From: Diplolepis rosae
Taxonomy: Eukaryota > Arthropoda > Insecta > Hymenoptera > Diplolepididae
Assembly (NCBI GenBank): GCA_030998225.1
Contig: JAPYXD010000715.1
Location: 3,472,001 to 3,536,000, forward strand
Direction: 5' to 3'
DNA: 64,000 nt
Positions 31,532 to 42,949 of the stretch are shown here, in pieces. Each line of letters begins with the position of its first letter. Position 1 is the stretch's first letter. The notes below the pieces were generated by a model that had not been told where the DNA came from, made no database searches, and saw only the letters and a list, made by a program, of their open reading frames with translations. The position numbers and the translations under genes were made by a program.

Positions 31532-32765
31532 CATATACTAAATAAAGTAAAAGCAATCGTTCCCTAACTTTCTGAGTTTCTGCGATTTCTTCGATTCGAT
31601 GTCTCATGCATCTCGTCGTCTGCTCGCCCGGCGACTTCTGTTTACAAAATTTGACAGCTGACAAATTTTGTAAAAAGTCTTAAATAATGTTGATGACGTG
31701 ACATAAATTTTATGAATTTCAGGAAATGTTGAATAATTCTTTCCAGTGTGTGATCTGCAAGGACTATTTATTCGATACTATTTGTTTGTAGAATTTAAAT
31801 GTAGAATTTGAGGTTAGGTTCATAACCTGTTGTATTCAAGTAGTTTTATTTTTTAACTTTCTTTGATTTCACTCAATTGATTTTGAATATTGTAAATTCA
31901 GAATGTTAATTGTATTTTTATGTAAATTTTAAAAATAATAATCATTTTTAATTAATAAATTCTGTCATAATTACCTTTCTTGTAATTCTATTTTATGAGA
32001 ATATAAAAACACTCCTTTAAAGATAAAATGTGGAAACCTAGCTTCAAGTTTGCTTACGTAGGGAAAACTTTGCAGCCGACCCGAAATTTATGAAATAACT
32101 AAATAAATAATTACTTACAAAAAATAACTATTTAATATTCATTCTTACCAATACCTTATGGTAATAAAGTACATCTATGAAGGGAAAAATTGTTACTGTC
32201 AATATTTTTGGTCGAAATGAGAAATTGAAATTTTGAGTTTAGAATTTAAATCCAATACTCTTACAGTCATGCAAATGAAAATTAAATTACAGTTATTGAA
32301 ATTTTACAAAAGTACAATGTAAATCAGATGAATTAATGATACAATGATCTAAAAATGAAAGAGTTTTAAAATCGTTTGAACTCAAAATTTTTTTAATTTT
32401 CAAATAAGGCTTTTTTAAGGCTATAAGTGCTTTTTACAAGTGATAAATTAAAAGCTTACAAGAAAATCATAAGTGGACAGATTAAAAAATAATGAGGTAT
32501 TGAAAATTGCTTAATAGTAATATTTCCAATTTTAAATTGAATAAGTTGGGAATATTTAAATAAAAAGATCTACGCAAATAATTATTGTAGTTCCTCTTTA
32601 CAAAAATTTTAATTGCAAACAATTCCAATTGTAAAATATCCTCGATTTTCAAGCGTTTTTAAAATAAATCTATATAATTTAAAGTACTTGAAGTTATATA
32701 TCGAAAAAATTGAAATAGTCCTCGGGCTTTAGAAAACTAGGAAATTTATTCATGGTAATCATTTC
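31532..32765. other. AT-rich DNA without a recognisable gene
   Basis: No open frame with protein features, RNA gene or clear repeat seen. Confidence 0.5.
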
Positions 32766-34724
32766 AAATTGCATTTAATGACATATTTCAAATGAAACAC
32801 GGAGAAAAAAAACTGTTGAATCAACAGATGTCATCTGCTGGAATAGGGACAGCAGATTTTTTTTGTAATATTTACAGATTTTTCTGTTGGATTCACAGAT
32901 TGTTTGTAAACTCAACAGATGAACCTGTAAAATCTACAGACAGGTCTACTAGAATAGCGGATTTCAAGAAAAAAGAGAAATCCATAATTCTAACAGACAT
33001 TTCTGTAGATTTTACAGGTCCATCTGTTGAGTTTACAAACAATCTGTGAATCCAACAGAAAAATCTGTAAATATTACAAAAAAAATCTGCTGTCCCTATT
33101 CCAGCAGATGACATCTGTTGATTCAACAGTTTTTTTTCTCCGTGAACAATTATTTTTTGTGCCCTCTTTTGAGGATATTGTTAGAATTTCCTTTTCTCAC
33201 AATTTTACTGGGAATTCTTAAATAAATCAGGATCACCTTCGGTAAGTACGCTTTATTTCACTCTCTAAATCAAAATAAGTGCACTCAGAAAAAAGATTTG
33301 ATTAAATCAAAGAAAATTATTTGCTTGAAAGACTTTCTTTGATTTAAAGAAATGATTTGTTTAAATGAAATAAAAATTTTTTAATTCAAACATAATGTCT
33401 TTAACCGAAATAAATATTTGTTTGAATCAAATTAATTTTTCTTCAAAACAAAGAAATTAATTCAATGATATATGGTCAAAGATATAAATTGTTTGATTGA
33501 AGGCAGAAATGTATTTGATTCGAACAAATATTTATTTGGTCCAAAGATATTTCGTTTGAATCAAAAAAATTTTGTTTCATTAAGGTATTTTTTATCCACG
33601 AAAAGTAAACCTCAGGCAAAAATAGATAATTTTGCTTTCAAGAATAACAATATTATTACTGAAGGGCTATTTTGGAAGAGAAAAGACTAATTTCCATGAA
33701 AAAAATTTGAAATACGGAAAAATAATTTTATTAATAAATTTTATTTTTCCCCAACTTTTTTTCTTATCGCTTCTTACCAAATTTCAAAAAATTATGCGAT
33801 TCTAATAAATCATGAATCACTTTTTCAGAGAAGAGATTTCCCACAACTTAACCATTTCCAATTTTCGAAAATGAATAAATTATTATCAAATTCAGCAATT
33901 TGTTTATAAAAATTTCGTTTTGGGAAATTTTTTTTTATTGGTTTCATCCATTAAAGAATTTATTTTTAAAAATCAGAAACGGTGAAGTTGTGGGAAATCT
34001 TTTCTCTGAAAAAATGATTCATGATTTATTAGAATCGCATAATTTTTTAAAATTTGATAAGAAGCGATAAGAAAAAAAGTTGGGTCCAAAATAAAATTTA
34101 TTAATAAAATTATTTTTCTGTGTTTTAAATTTTTTTTATGGAAAATAATCTTTTCTCTTTCAAACTAGCCCTTCAATAATAATATTGCTATTCTTAAAGG
34201 CAAAATTATCAATTTTTGCCTGAGGTTTACTTTTCGATGATGAAAACTATATCTTATTGAGACAAAATTTTTTTGATTCAAACAAAACATCTTTGGACCA
34301 AATAAATATTTGTTTGAATCAAATAAATTTCTGCCTTCAATCAAACAATTTATATCATTGACCATATATCATTGAATTAATTTCTTTATTTTGAAGAAAA
34401 ATTAATTTGATTCAAACAAATATTTATTTCGTTTAAAGACATTTTGTTTGAGTTAAACAAATTTTATTTCATTTAAACAAATCATTTCTTTAAATCAAAG
34501 AATGTCTTTCAAGCAAATAATTTTCTTTGATTCAATCAAATCTTTTTTCTGAGTGCACTTATTTTGATTTAGATAGTGAAATAAAGCGTATACTTAACGG
34601 AGGTGATCCTGATTTATATAAGAATTCCCAGTAAAATAGTAAGAAAAGGAAATTCTAACAATATCCTCAAAAGAGGGCACAAAAAGTAATTGTTTCATTT
34701 GAAATATTTCATTAAATGCAATTT
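32766..34724. mobile_element. 2-kb foldback (palindromic) element
   Basis: Left arm 32766-33855 is the inverse of right arm 33985-34724 once the MITE at 32798-33144 is removed (both then about 740 bp). AAATTGCATTTAATG at the left end matches CATTAAATGCAATTT at the right end. The spacer is about 130 bp. Open frames 33472-33690 and 34165-34365 are the two arms of the same sequence and are not genes. Confidence 0.85.
32798..33144. mobile_element. CACGGAG-ended MITE inside the left arm of the palindrome
   Basis: 347 bp, nearly fully palindromic, ends CACGGAGAAAAAAAACTG and its complement. The opposite arm carries the empty site (GAAACAATT on the complement), implying a 2-bp AA duplication. Mirror-image open frames at 32792-33049 and 32893-33126 are produced by the palindrome. 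Confidence 0.88.
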
Positions 34725-35039
34725 ATTTATTTATACACCTTATTTAAATGTTTATAAATCAATTCATTTGAGTTTTTTTGAAAAACATTGATCCATTTTT
34801 TTTCCAGAAAAGTGTGGAATTATCACTTTTTTAATACGAAAATACAAGAACTAGCCATAAATTTCAATGAGATTTTAAAACATTCTGACTAGTGTGAGTC
34901 AAACAAATATTTCAGGAATTACAAATTATTGAGCTTCGGACAACTTTCTTCTTTAAATTTTCGTAAAAATTTTCTGTAAACATTGAGCTTAAAAAAAGGA
35001 GTAGACTTCAACATTTGAACTGGTAAGATATTGATTTAA

Positions 35040-35244
35040 GGGTATGTGATACTGTACCTTGAAGGCAATTTAGTTTACACAGTTGTTTTTACACAATTTT
35101 GAATTTTTTAAAAAAATAATAGTGCCGAGACGTAAAGAAAATTAACACTGACGTCTGTGCACTATTATTTTTTTGAAAAATTAAAAATTGTGGAAGAACA
35201 ACTGTGTTAACTAAATTGCTCTTATGGCAAAGTATCACATGCTC
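35040..35244. mobile_element. TTAA-flanked MITE (piggyBac-like)
   Basis: TTAA at 35036-35039 and 35245-35248 bracket 205 bp with inverted ends GGGTATGTGATACT and AGTATCACATGCTC and longer imperfect arms. TTAA duplication is the hallmark of piggyBac-type transposons; no coding capacity. Confidence 0.7.
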
Positions 35245-35365
35245 TTAAGTCTAAATTTTCAATTAACTAATTAATTTAAAATTTTATTTTTATAATTGTA
35301 ATTATTAATTTGAATAATATTTGAAAAGAATAAAAATCCTGGAAACTAGAAGTTGTTCATAATGA

Positions 35366-36300
35366 AAAAAATCTGCCTGCTTCGCGGGCACATTCTCATC
35401 GCGCGCTTCGCGCGCAAGTTTGAGCGCGCCTAGGGCGCGCGATTTGATCGTCGTGCTTCGCGCTCGGTCTTGTGCTCTTCGCATAGATTTAAATTCATTT
35501 CTTATAATTTGACACTGAAGCTCAAACCAATTTTATATTAATATTACAGATGATGTGAAATACACATTTTCTCAAAGTCACTCAATTTCTTTTTGAATTT
35601 AAGTGAAACAGGAAATTCAATTTACTTAAGACTCTATCGGCCTTAAGGAACACATTCTCATTATGACACTCATGCTTCGCGCTCGATTTTCTGTATACAT
35701 TTCAGTAACTTTTTAATAAATTACATGATTAAAATAATTTATTTATTTTATTCCAAATATCTCAAAAAAAAAAAAAATACAATCGCAGACTTTATTTAAG
35801 GAAACGATTTTGCAGAACAACGCTTATTTCGTATCTCACATATTTTGGTGAAAAAAATCGAATTTTTTCAATATTAAAAATCAAAAAATTAAAATATACA
35901 TCCTGTCCTGAAATGTCTTAATGAGAATTTGTAGACTTCATTCAGGCAAACAATTTTCCATCCAAACGTTTTTTTTGTATCTCACATATTTTGTCTAAAA
36001 AATGGAATTTTTGAATTTTAATCGTATTTTTTGGAATTGAAACGAAAAATATATGTTTTATCAGAAACTGCGTCAGACAAAATTTTTAGATCTTTTTGAA
36101 ACGAACAACTTTGTTTTCTTACGTTTTTTTCTTATTTCGAATATTATTGTTAAAAAAGTTAAGATTTGATTTTCAATATTTTATTTTTGAATTAAAAAGA
36201 AAAATAAGCATCTTATTAAAAAATGTAAAAATTAAAATAAGTATTACTTTATGTAGAAAATAATATTGTATTATAACGTTTCTAATTTTAGTTTAATTTC
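35366..36300. repeat. Dispersed repeat with GC-rich hairpin head, copy 1
   Basis: Starts AAATCTGCCTGCTTCGCGGG, includes the perfect hairpin GCGCGCTTCGCGCGC (35401-35415) and GCGCGCCTAGGGCGCGC, then an AT-rich body. Diverged second copy at 49706-50655 in the same orientation. The family probably continues past the TA-flanked element to about 37625. Confidence 0.75.
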
Positions 36301-36422
36301 CACAATTTTGGTCGGTTGTGGCTGGTTAACGAACTTGTCCCAACTTTTACGGCTCTGATAAAATATGTCAAAGCTCAATTCAATCCGATAATACTATCGA
36401 GAGTTATCGAGTATACGACCTA

Positions 36423-37475
36423 CCCAGTAAGAAGGCTTGAATTGAATAGAACTTAAAATTTCACAGTTTAACGTGAAAGTAGTGATTTTTTTATTTTACT
36501 TAGTACCTGATTTTTTCCTGAAGTCCAATTCACATAGCAGGAATAGGTTTTTTTGTAAATCTTAATTCTGTTCTATTCACAAAACGTACTATCATTTTTG
36601 TTAAATTCCATAAAGTAGAATATATTTTTATTTTGTTTAATTCGTTCTAGTACCAACAAAGATTATCTATATTATATTGTTTTGTATTCCGTTAAGAGGA
36701 ATACGTTATAGGTTTATTTAATTCATTCCAGTTCTTGAAATCAATTAGTGTATGAAACTGCTTTTGATTCTTTTTTCTGGAATATAAATTTGAAACATTT
36801 AATTTGAACGAATTCTACTTTATATTGAGAAGAGATTGTGTACTTTTAATTCCAATATTTGAAATTTGTTTCGTAGGTATTTTATTCTTATGAATTCTAG
36901 GTACAAATGAAATGAACCTCATACATTTTAGAAAGTTATAAATAAATATATAAACAATTGAATATCTTTTAAACGTCAACTTGATAAGAAAGTGTTGGTT
37001 AAATAACAGTGAAAATATAACTTATTACATAGGTTTAATAAAGAAACGTGTTCACAGTATTTTTATCTTTCACTCCATCTCATCCTTAATTTCCAGTCAT
37101 CAAAAAATTGAAATTATTATTCAAATAATTGGTTGCGTAACAACAAAATTATTTTAATTCCACAAAGTAGAATAAAATTGCTATTATTTTCTTCGCATTC
37201 TCGTATTTTTTGATTCCCTTTAATTCACTTCCTTTTCTTTTCCTATGTTAATTAACATGAATTGGATCATGCTTTTTTTCTTTTACCACTAACAGAATAA
37301 GACACAAAGGAAAAATCAGGTATTAAATGGAATTAATTTTTTTAATTTGAACATTAAAGTGAATGGCCTTTCCGGTTTCCGGTCACTTTAATGTTCAAAT
37401 TATAATACCGGTAACAACATATCTACAAATTAATTTTTTTAATCGATCCTATTCAATTCAAGCCTTCTTACTGGG
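36423..37475. mobile_element. TA-flanked TIR element, 1.05 kb
   Basis: TIRs CCCAGTAAGAAGGCTTGAAT and complement, about 29 bp, with TA on both sides (36421-36422, 37476-37477). TA duplication suggests Tc1/mariner-type mobilisation. The inside has no transposase; it includes a short internal palindrome near 37360-37400. Confidence 0.8.
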
Positions 37476-37477
37476 TA

Positions 37478-38435
37478 CTACTACTACAGACAGACAGACA
37501 CTTTCGTAAAAACCCTTTTTTCTGACTCAGGGGGTCTCAAAACGTAAAGATTTGATGAAAATTTCGAAAGTCATTTTTCACATAAAACCAATACCTTCTC
37601 ATCCATGATGAGAATGTAAAAAAAGAATTAAAAATACGAAAATATGAAAATAAAAAATTTAACTTTTTAAAAATAAGAAACTAATTCTCTTTCTATTGCA
37701 TACATGTTCAAATTATAATAATTAAATATTGGTTTTTCATTCATGTACTTATCTTTCACTGACAGAAAGTTAATTTAGCAATGTATATTCACTGTAACCT
37801 ATTTCAATATCAAAATGATACTATAAAGCAAAATAAAATACACATAAAGTAACATTGAAACACTTTACACGTCGCTTTTCCTTGCTTTGTTTATCAATTT
37901 TTAATTTTCTTCAATATATATAATTTAAATTTAAATTTTTAAAGTGCGCTTACTGTTTTTGGTTATCTCAGCGGATGGAGGGGATTGGAGGGAGATACAT
38001 TTAGCGCCTCTATAATGCTTTCGAGGAACTAATTTGATCTGAACCTATGGTGCGGTGAGAGGCAAGAGGGGACCGGTAAAAACACGCCGAAAGCGACGTC
38101 TGCATTTAAGTCTACCAAACTATAATTGGCCGTATCTAGGTTTATAATATCTTTGGTCGTGTACTCCTAATTAGTTGTCTGTAATCAGACGGCAAGAAGT
38201 GATCGGAGCATACCCTAGCTGGAAAGTGGTTGTAAGGTGTTCACTTCTGTTTCGGCATCCTTTTACACTGCAACCCATCATTATCGCATTCTAATAGCAC
38301 TATAGAAGCGTCTGAAATTTTTCATTTTCAATAATTTCTGCTTTTGCATTACACAAACCTTTCTGATATATTTTATAAAGTAACAAATCATTCATTATTC
38401 AAATTCAAACTTTTTAAGTCTATTGCAATGAATTT
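37478..38435. other. No recognisable gene
   Basis: Contains a short run of ACAG repeats near 37488 and a more GC-balanced stretch 38035-38260. I could not match that stretch to a known RNA gene or protein. Confidence 0.4.
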
Positions 38436-38439
38436 GATT

Positions 38440-38815
38440 GGATCTTCTGTCGTAGGTGAGAGAGAGATGGAAGATCGCTAGGGACCTTCCAGGGAAGAAG
38501 ACCCTAGTGGATCTTCTGTCGAGAGAGAGAGACGGAAGACCACGTAGGATCTTCCAGGGGAGAAGTCCTAGACAGATCTTCTGGCGAGGGTGAGAGATGG
38601 AAGCCCGCAAAGGATCTCCCAGGGTATTAGATATTCTGTCGAGGGAGAGAGATGGAAGACCGCTGAGGATCTTCCAAGGGAGAAGACCTAGACAGATCTT
38701 CTGGCGAGGGTAAGATGGAAGACCACTGAGGATCTTCCTGGGGAGAAGACCTAGATAGATCTTCTGGCGAATGGTAGGAACTGAAGACCCGGAGGATCTT
38801 CAGGCGTGTGACTCC
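38440..38815. repeat. Minisatellite of about 65-bp GA-rich units
   Basis: About six units built on GATCTTCTGKCGAGGGWGAG, ATGGAAGACC, AGGATCTTCCAGGGGAGAAG and CCTAGACA. Within each unit GATCTTCY and GGAAGATC-type words are inverted, so units can fold. A polyadenylation-like AATAAA follows near 38983, so it may lie in an old LTR; I could not find its other end. Confidence 0.75.
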
Positions 38816-38829
38816 TCACTGCGTTGATA

Positions 38830-40699
38830 CTTGGTGCGAGTGCGAGAGAGCGTACCGAGGTATGGGAGAGAAGAAGACAGAGGATCTTTTATTCCACTCT
38901 TGCCTAAGAGATGGGAGGGCATGCTGTCGCCAGATGATGGTCAAGTAAGCGCCGTTCTAGGAATGAGATTTTTTGTTATTTGAATAAAATATATTACATT
39001 TTATAAAATCTCATTCCCTTCTATCGCTGTGCGTATAACATATATTTTCAAAATATGGATTTTACAATTGCGATTTCCAAATTATTATTGTCCCTAATAA
39101 ATTTATGTGCAATCTAAATCCTATGCAGATTTTTTAAATTTTATGTAATACGCTTATCAATACTTTTGTTGTTTAAATTTTCATGAAATTAATTTAATTT
39201 AAAAAACTTAAGTGAAAAAGAAAGAAGTAATTATAAATTAATTAAGAACAAATTTTGTATCACGAATTTACTATACTTACAGAATATATATAACTAAATT
39301 ATGTGAAACTTTTAAATAAATTATTAACACAATCAAACACAACTGCAGTGCGATGAATTTTTAAAATCACCAGTTTATAAGTGTAATCCACTACTTTGGA
39401 TTTAGAGAGTACTAAAATAAACTGTAATTGTATTTTGTATGTTTTTAATTGATTTTGATCATTAAATATAATAACTTGGAACATCAGTATGCTGAAAATT
39501 CAACAGGTCTTTCAAATTAAAAATATTTTATGTATGCCCAACGCGCAGATTACTTTCATTCGTTCCTGCGTGAATAGATATAGCTGGTGGAATAAGTCTT
39601 GCGATTCACGATTTACTTAACTCTCGATTGAAGCGTAGAGTAGAATGAACGGAAAGCTCTATTATTTTTGTGATTTAATAAAAGATTGGTTTTTTATAAT
39701 TATACTACGAGTAATAATAAATATATTTAAAAAATTTTAATGCACGCTTTCATACTTCACCCTACACTTCTGAATTTTACTCAACTTTAATTCATTTTTG
39801 AACATTTAATATATCACAAATAATTATAATGATACTAAATAACTTCTACCAATTCTACCTTGTCCATATGTCCCAAATTTGATCGGAAGTTGGGTAAAAT
39901 TACTTCAACTATTTGTCTCCGTGAAAGAAGAGGATAAAAAATGAAAGTTTTTACTTTTTTTATAGGAAAGCTGTTATTCAAATTTTGACGGAAATAGTAC
40001 CTTCTTAAAGAAAATATGTACAGTAACTGACTGTAAAGAAGTCCGATAAATTATGGGACTTTCTATGGTCCGTCAGCTTTCCGATAGATTATCAGAATAA
40101 TAACCTCAAGTGAGCAGTATACTTGTGTGCGTGTGTATACCATAAAGATATTATAGATAGAGGAGACAAGCCATGGGCCGCTCAGTAAGTGGCAACGTCA
40201 GTCTGCAAACTCGGTGAGAGCGAAAGAGAGAGACGATGGGAAGTTATTCTGTCTTTGTCTACGCGTAGCGCGTTAGCCTCGGCAGAGCGAGAGACAGCCT
40301 GACCCACAATTCACTCTATTGTAACATGTAGAATATTGAACACGACACCTACCGTCTGTATCTTGACCTAATTGACCAGAGGCGCGCTCATTTAATCTGA
40401 ACATCCATAAAAACTGTATTCCAAACATTCAGAAAAACAAAGATTTAAAACGTGCAATGTTTCGTTAGATGTTAGAATTACTTCTCATATCCGTCCCCTC
40501 GCTTCAGAAAACGTTCTAACATATTGTATTGATTGGAAACAGATTTCGCATTGTAAATATTCTTCGTTTTATACAATGTACCGAGACGACGACAAATTCT
40601 ATTACCATAATAATGTATTTCCCACGATCAAACGCCGACATCCCTAAAACTGTAAGCCTCGTAAATCAATATAAGTTTATGTTAATGTTAAGGCACTAA
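38830..40699. other. No recognisable gene
   Basis: AT-rich except for about 40130-40330, which is GC-richer with GAGAGA runs. No frame longer than about 60 residues has protein-like features. Confidence 0.45.
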
Positions 40700-41310
40700 G
40701 CCCCTAGTGAACTGGCTGAAGGATAGCTTTACGCTGTAGCGTAAAGTTATCGTAACATTATCGTAAAGTTATCGTAAAGTAGCATTATAACTCATGAATG
40801 AGGCAAAATAAATATTCAAAATGTTTTTATCCTTATTCAATGTTAAAAATACCGTTAACTGGTAATTGAAATATGCAATGATATTATTTATTTACGCTAA
40901 AAATTAAAAAAACATAATACCTGTCACTGAAGGCAGTGCAGTGGTTCATCACTTTCCATGTCTTCACCGTCAGGATTGACTATTTGTTAGAGTGAGATAA
41001 AAGTATAGTTGTGTTTCACTCCAACCAATGGTCAATTTTAACAAAGATGTTCCACAAAAGGTGAACCACTGCACTGCCTACAATGACAGGTATTATGTTT
41101 TTTAAATTTTTAGCGTAAATGAATAAAATTATTGCATATTTCAATTACCAGTTAACGTTTTTTCTAACGTAGAATAAGGATAAAAACATTTTGAATATTT
41201 ATTTTGCCTCATTCATGAGTTATAATGCTACTTTACGATAACTTTACGATAATGTTACGATAACTTTACGCTACAGCGTAAAGCTATCGTTCAGCCAGTT
41301 CGCTAGGGGC
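40700..41310. mobile_element. CCCTAG-ended foldback MITE, copy 2 (complete)
   Basis: About 611 bp. Ends GCCCCTAGTGAACTGGCTGA and complement; arms of about 250 bp contain repeated CGTAAAGTTATCGTAA motifs and the shared CATTATAACTCATGAATGAG. The centre carries GGCAGTGCAGTGGTTCA. No coding capacity. Confidence 0.9.
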
Positions 41311-41926
41311 CCCTTGGAGGGATATTGTAAAGGCTGCCTCCTTTATAGTCCCACACGGCAAAAAATCAGACGACGGCAATCAAGAAGAGTGACCGTAAAG
41401 TGTTCGGTTCTTAGGTTTCCAGATGCTTGTAAAAATCTTTTGTTTCGCGAAGCGCTGGCATTTCTGGAGAGCTCAAGGGTTGACAAGCCCAAATATTGGC
41501 CTGGGAACGGGGAAAGGTTCTCCCGTTGTATACCAGATTTCTCTAAGGTACTTGGTGGGGGAACGCTTCCCGAAGACTGAGCGGGGGCGACTTCTTAACG
41601 ATTGCAAAATAGACTAGGCAGTTCCGTTCTGAAGCTTCACGAGAAAGCAATATTGAGAACAGATAAGATAATAACTAGTATTCGGTAATGTGAATTGTAC
41701 TGGGACGTTACCATAAGGTTTTCAGAAATAAATGTACTCCGCGAAAATAATAAAGTGTCTACTTGTGAGTGCATCATATCTGATTTGAATTCTATCCTCT
41801 TTAACCACCATTCATAGCCTCCCATCCCGCGGAATCAGACGCAATTTCAATTGTGGGATTGCCGCTATAGTGCTCCCACCTACCGGATTCCATCGCTACA
41901 GACTGGGATGTAACACTATCTCTCGC
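41311..41926. other. Unassigned, moderately GC-rich
   Basis: An 88-residue frame (41314-41580) starts right at the MITE boundary and has no family features. The end near 41905-41914 (GGGATGTAACA) looks like an LTR terminus but no partner was found. Confidence 0.35.
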
Positions 41927-42261
41927 CGGTAGGTATACATTGTACCATAGTTTTAGTTGCCCAAAGTTTCAACTGCCCATAAAATCACCAGAAGTCACTA
42001 TATTTGAAAAGCAGTGTTTGACGAAGATTATGAAAGGAATGCGTTAGCAAAAATTGCAAGTATATATCAAATATAGGCGGTAGAGAGCGCTTCAGGGAAA
42101 TGTACAGGAATCCTGCATCTTGCAATCCTCACAGTTTTTGCCAACACATTCCTTTCATAATCTTCGTCTAACACTGCTTTTCAAATATAGTGACGTCTAG
42201 TGATTTTATGGGCAATTGAAACTTTGGGCAACTAAGACTATGGTACAATGTATACCTACCG
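41927..42261. mobile_element. GGTAGG-ended MITE, copy 1
   Basis: TIRs begin GGTAGGTATACATTGTACCA and run about 115 bp. The core contains GCGCTTCAGGGAAATGTACA. Same family as 42512-42846 but with its core in the opposite orientation. Confidence 0.88.
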
Positions 42262-42511
42262 TTCGCTCGAAACATTCTAATATAACCGAAAATAAAGTTG
42301 ATATTTGTAAATGTTTGTAAACATTTTTATAATAAGTATATGTTACCATGACAACCTGCATGCATGCAAAGGTACCCGAAGCGTTCTTTTTTTTTAAGCT
42401 ACTTGCAGAAGCGCCATCTCTTGGGAAGATCCTGTACTCAATCAATGTGCTTCCGACAAAAAGATGCTCATTTTCAGTTACATTAGTTTGTTCCCTTTAT
42501 GTCTATTCTCC

Positions 42512-42846
42512 AGGTAGGTATACATTGTACCATAGTTTTAGTTGCCCAAAGTTTCAATTGCCCATAAAATCACCAGAAGTCACTATATTTGAAAAGCAGT
42601 GTTAGACGAAGATTATGAAAGGAATGTGTTGGCAAAAACTGCGAGGATTGCAAGATGCAGGATTCCTGTACATTTCCGTGAAGCGCTCTCTACCGTCTAT
42701 ATTTGATATATACTTGCAATTTTTGCCAACGCATTCCTTTCATAATCTTCGTCAAACACTGCTTTTCAAATATAGTGACTTCTGGTGATTTTATGGGCAA
42801 TTGAAACTTTGGGAAACTAAAACTATGGTACAATGTATACCTACCT
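42512..42846. mobile_element. GGTAGG-ended MITE, copy 2, inverted core
   Basis: Same TIRs as copy 1. The core (GGATTGCAAGATGCAGGATT through GCGCTCTCTACCGTC) is the reverse complement of copy 1's core, so the two insertions lie in opposite orientation about 250 bp apart. Confidence 0.88.
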
Positions 42847-42949
42847 CTCTCGCCCGAGCTGACAGGTTTCAGGCTAACTTGCATGGAGACTAGATATAAG
42901 GCAGCCGTATGCATCAGCCCGTATTTCACGATTCTAATTTGACCCCGTT

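Noticed and set aside
32792..33126. Two opposite-strand frames with nearly the same protein
   Set aside because: Produced by the palindromic MITE, not by genes.
41905..41914. LTR terminus GGGATGTAACA
   Set aside because: No matching start or target duplication found nearby.
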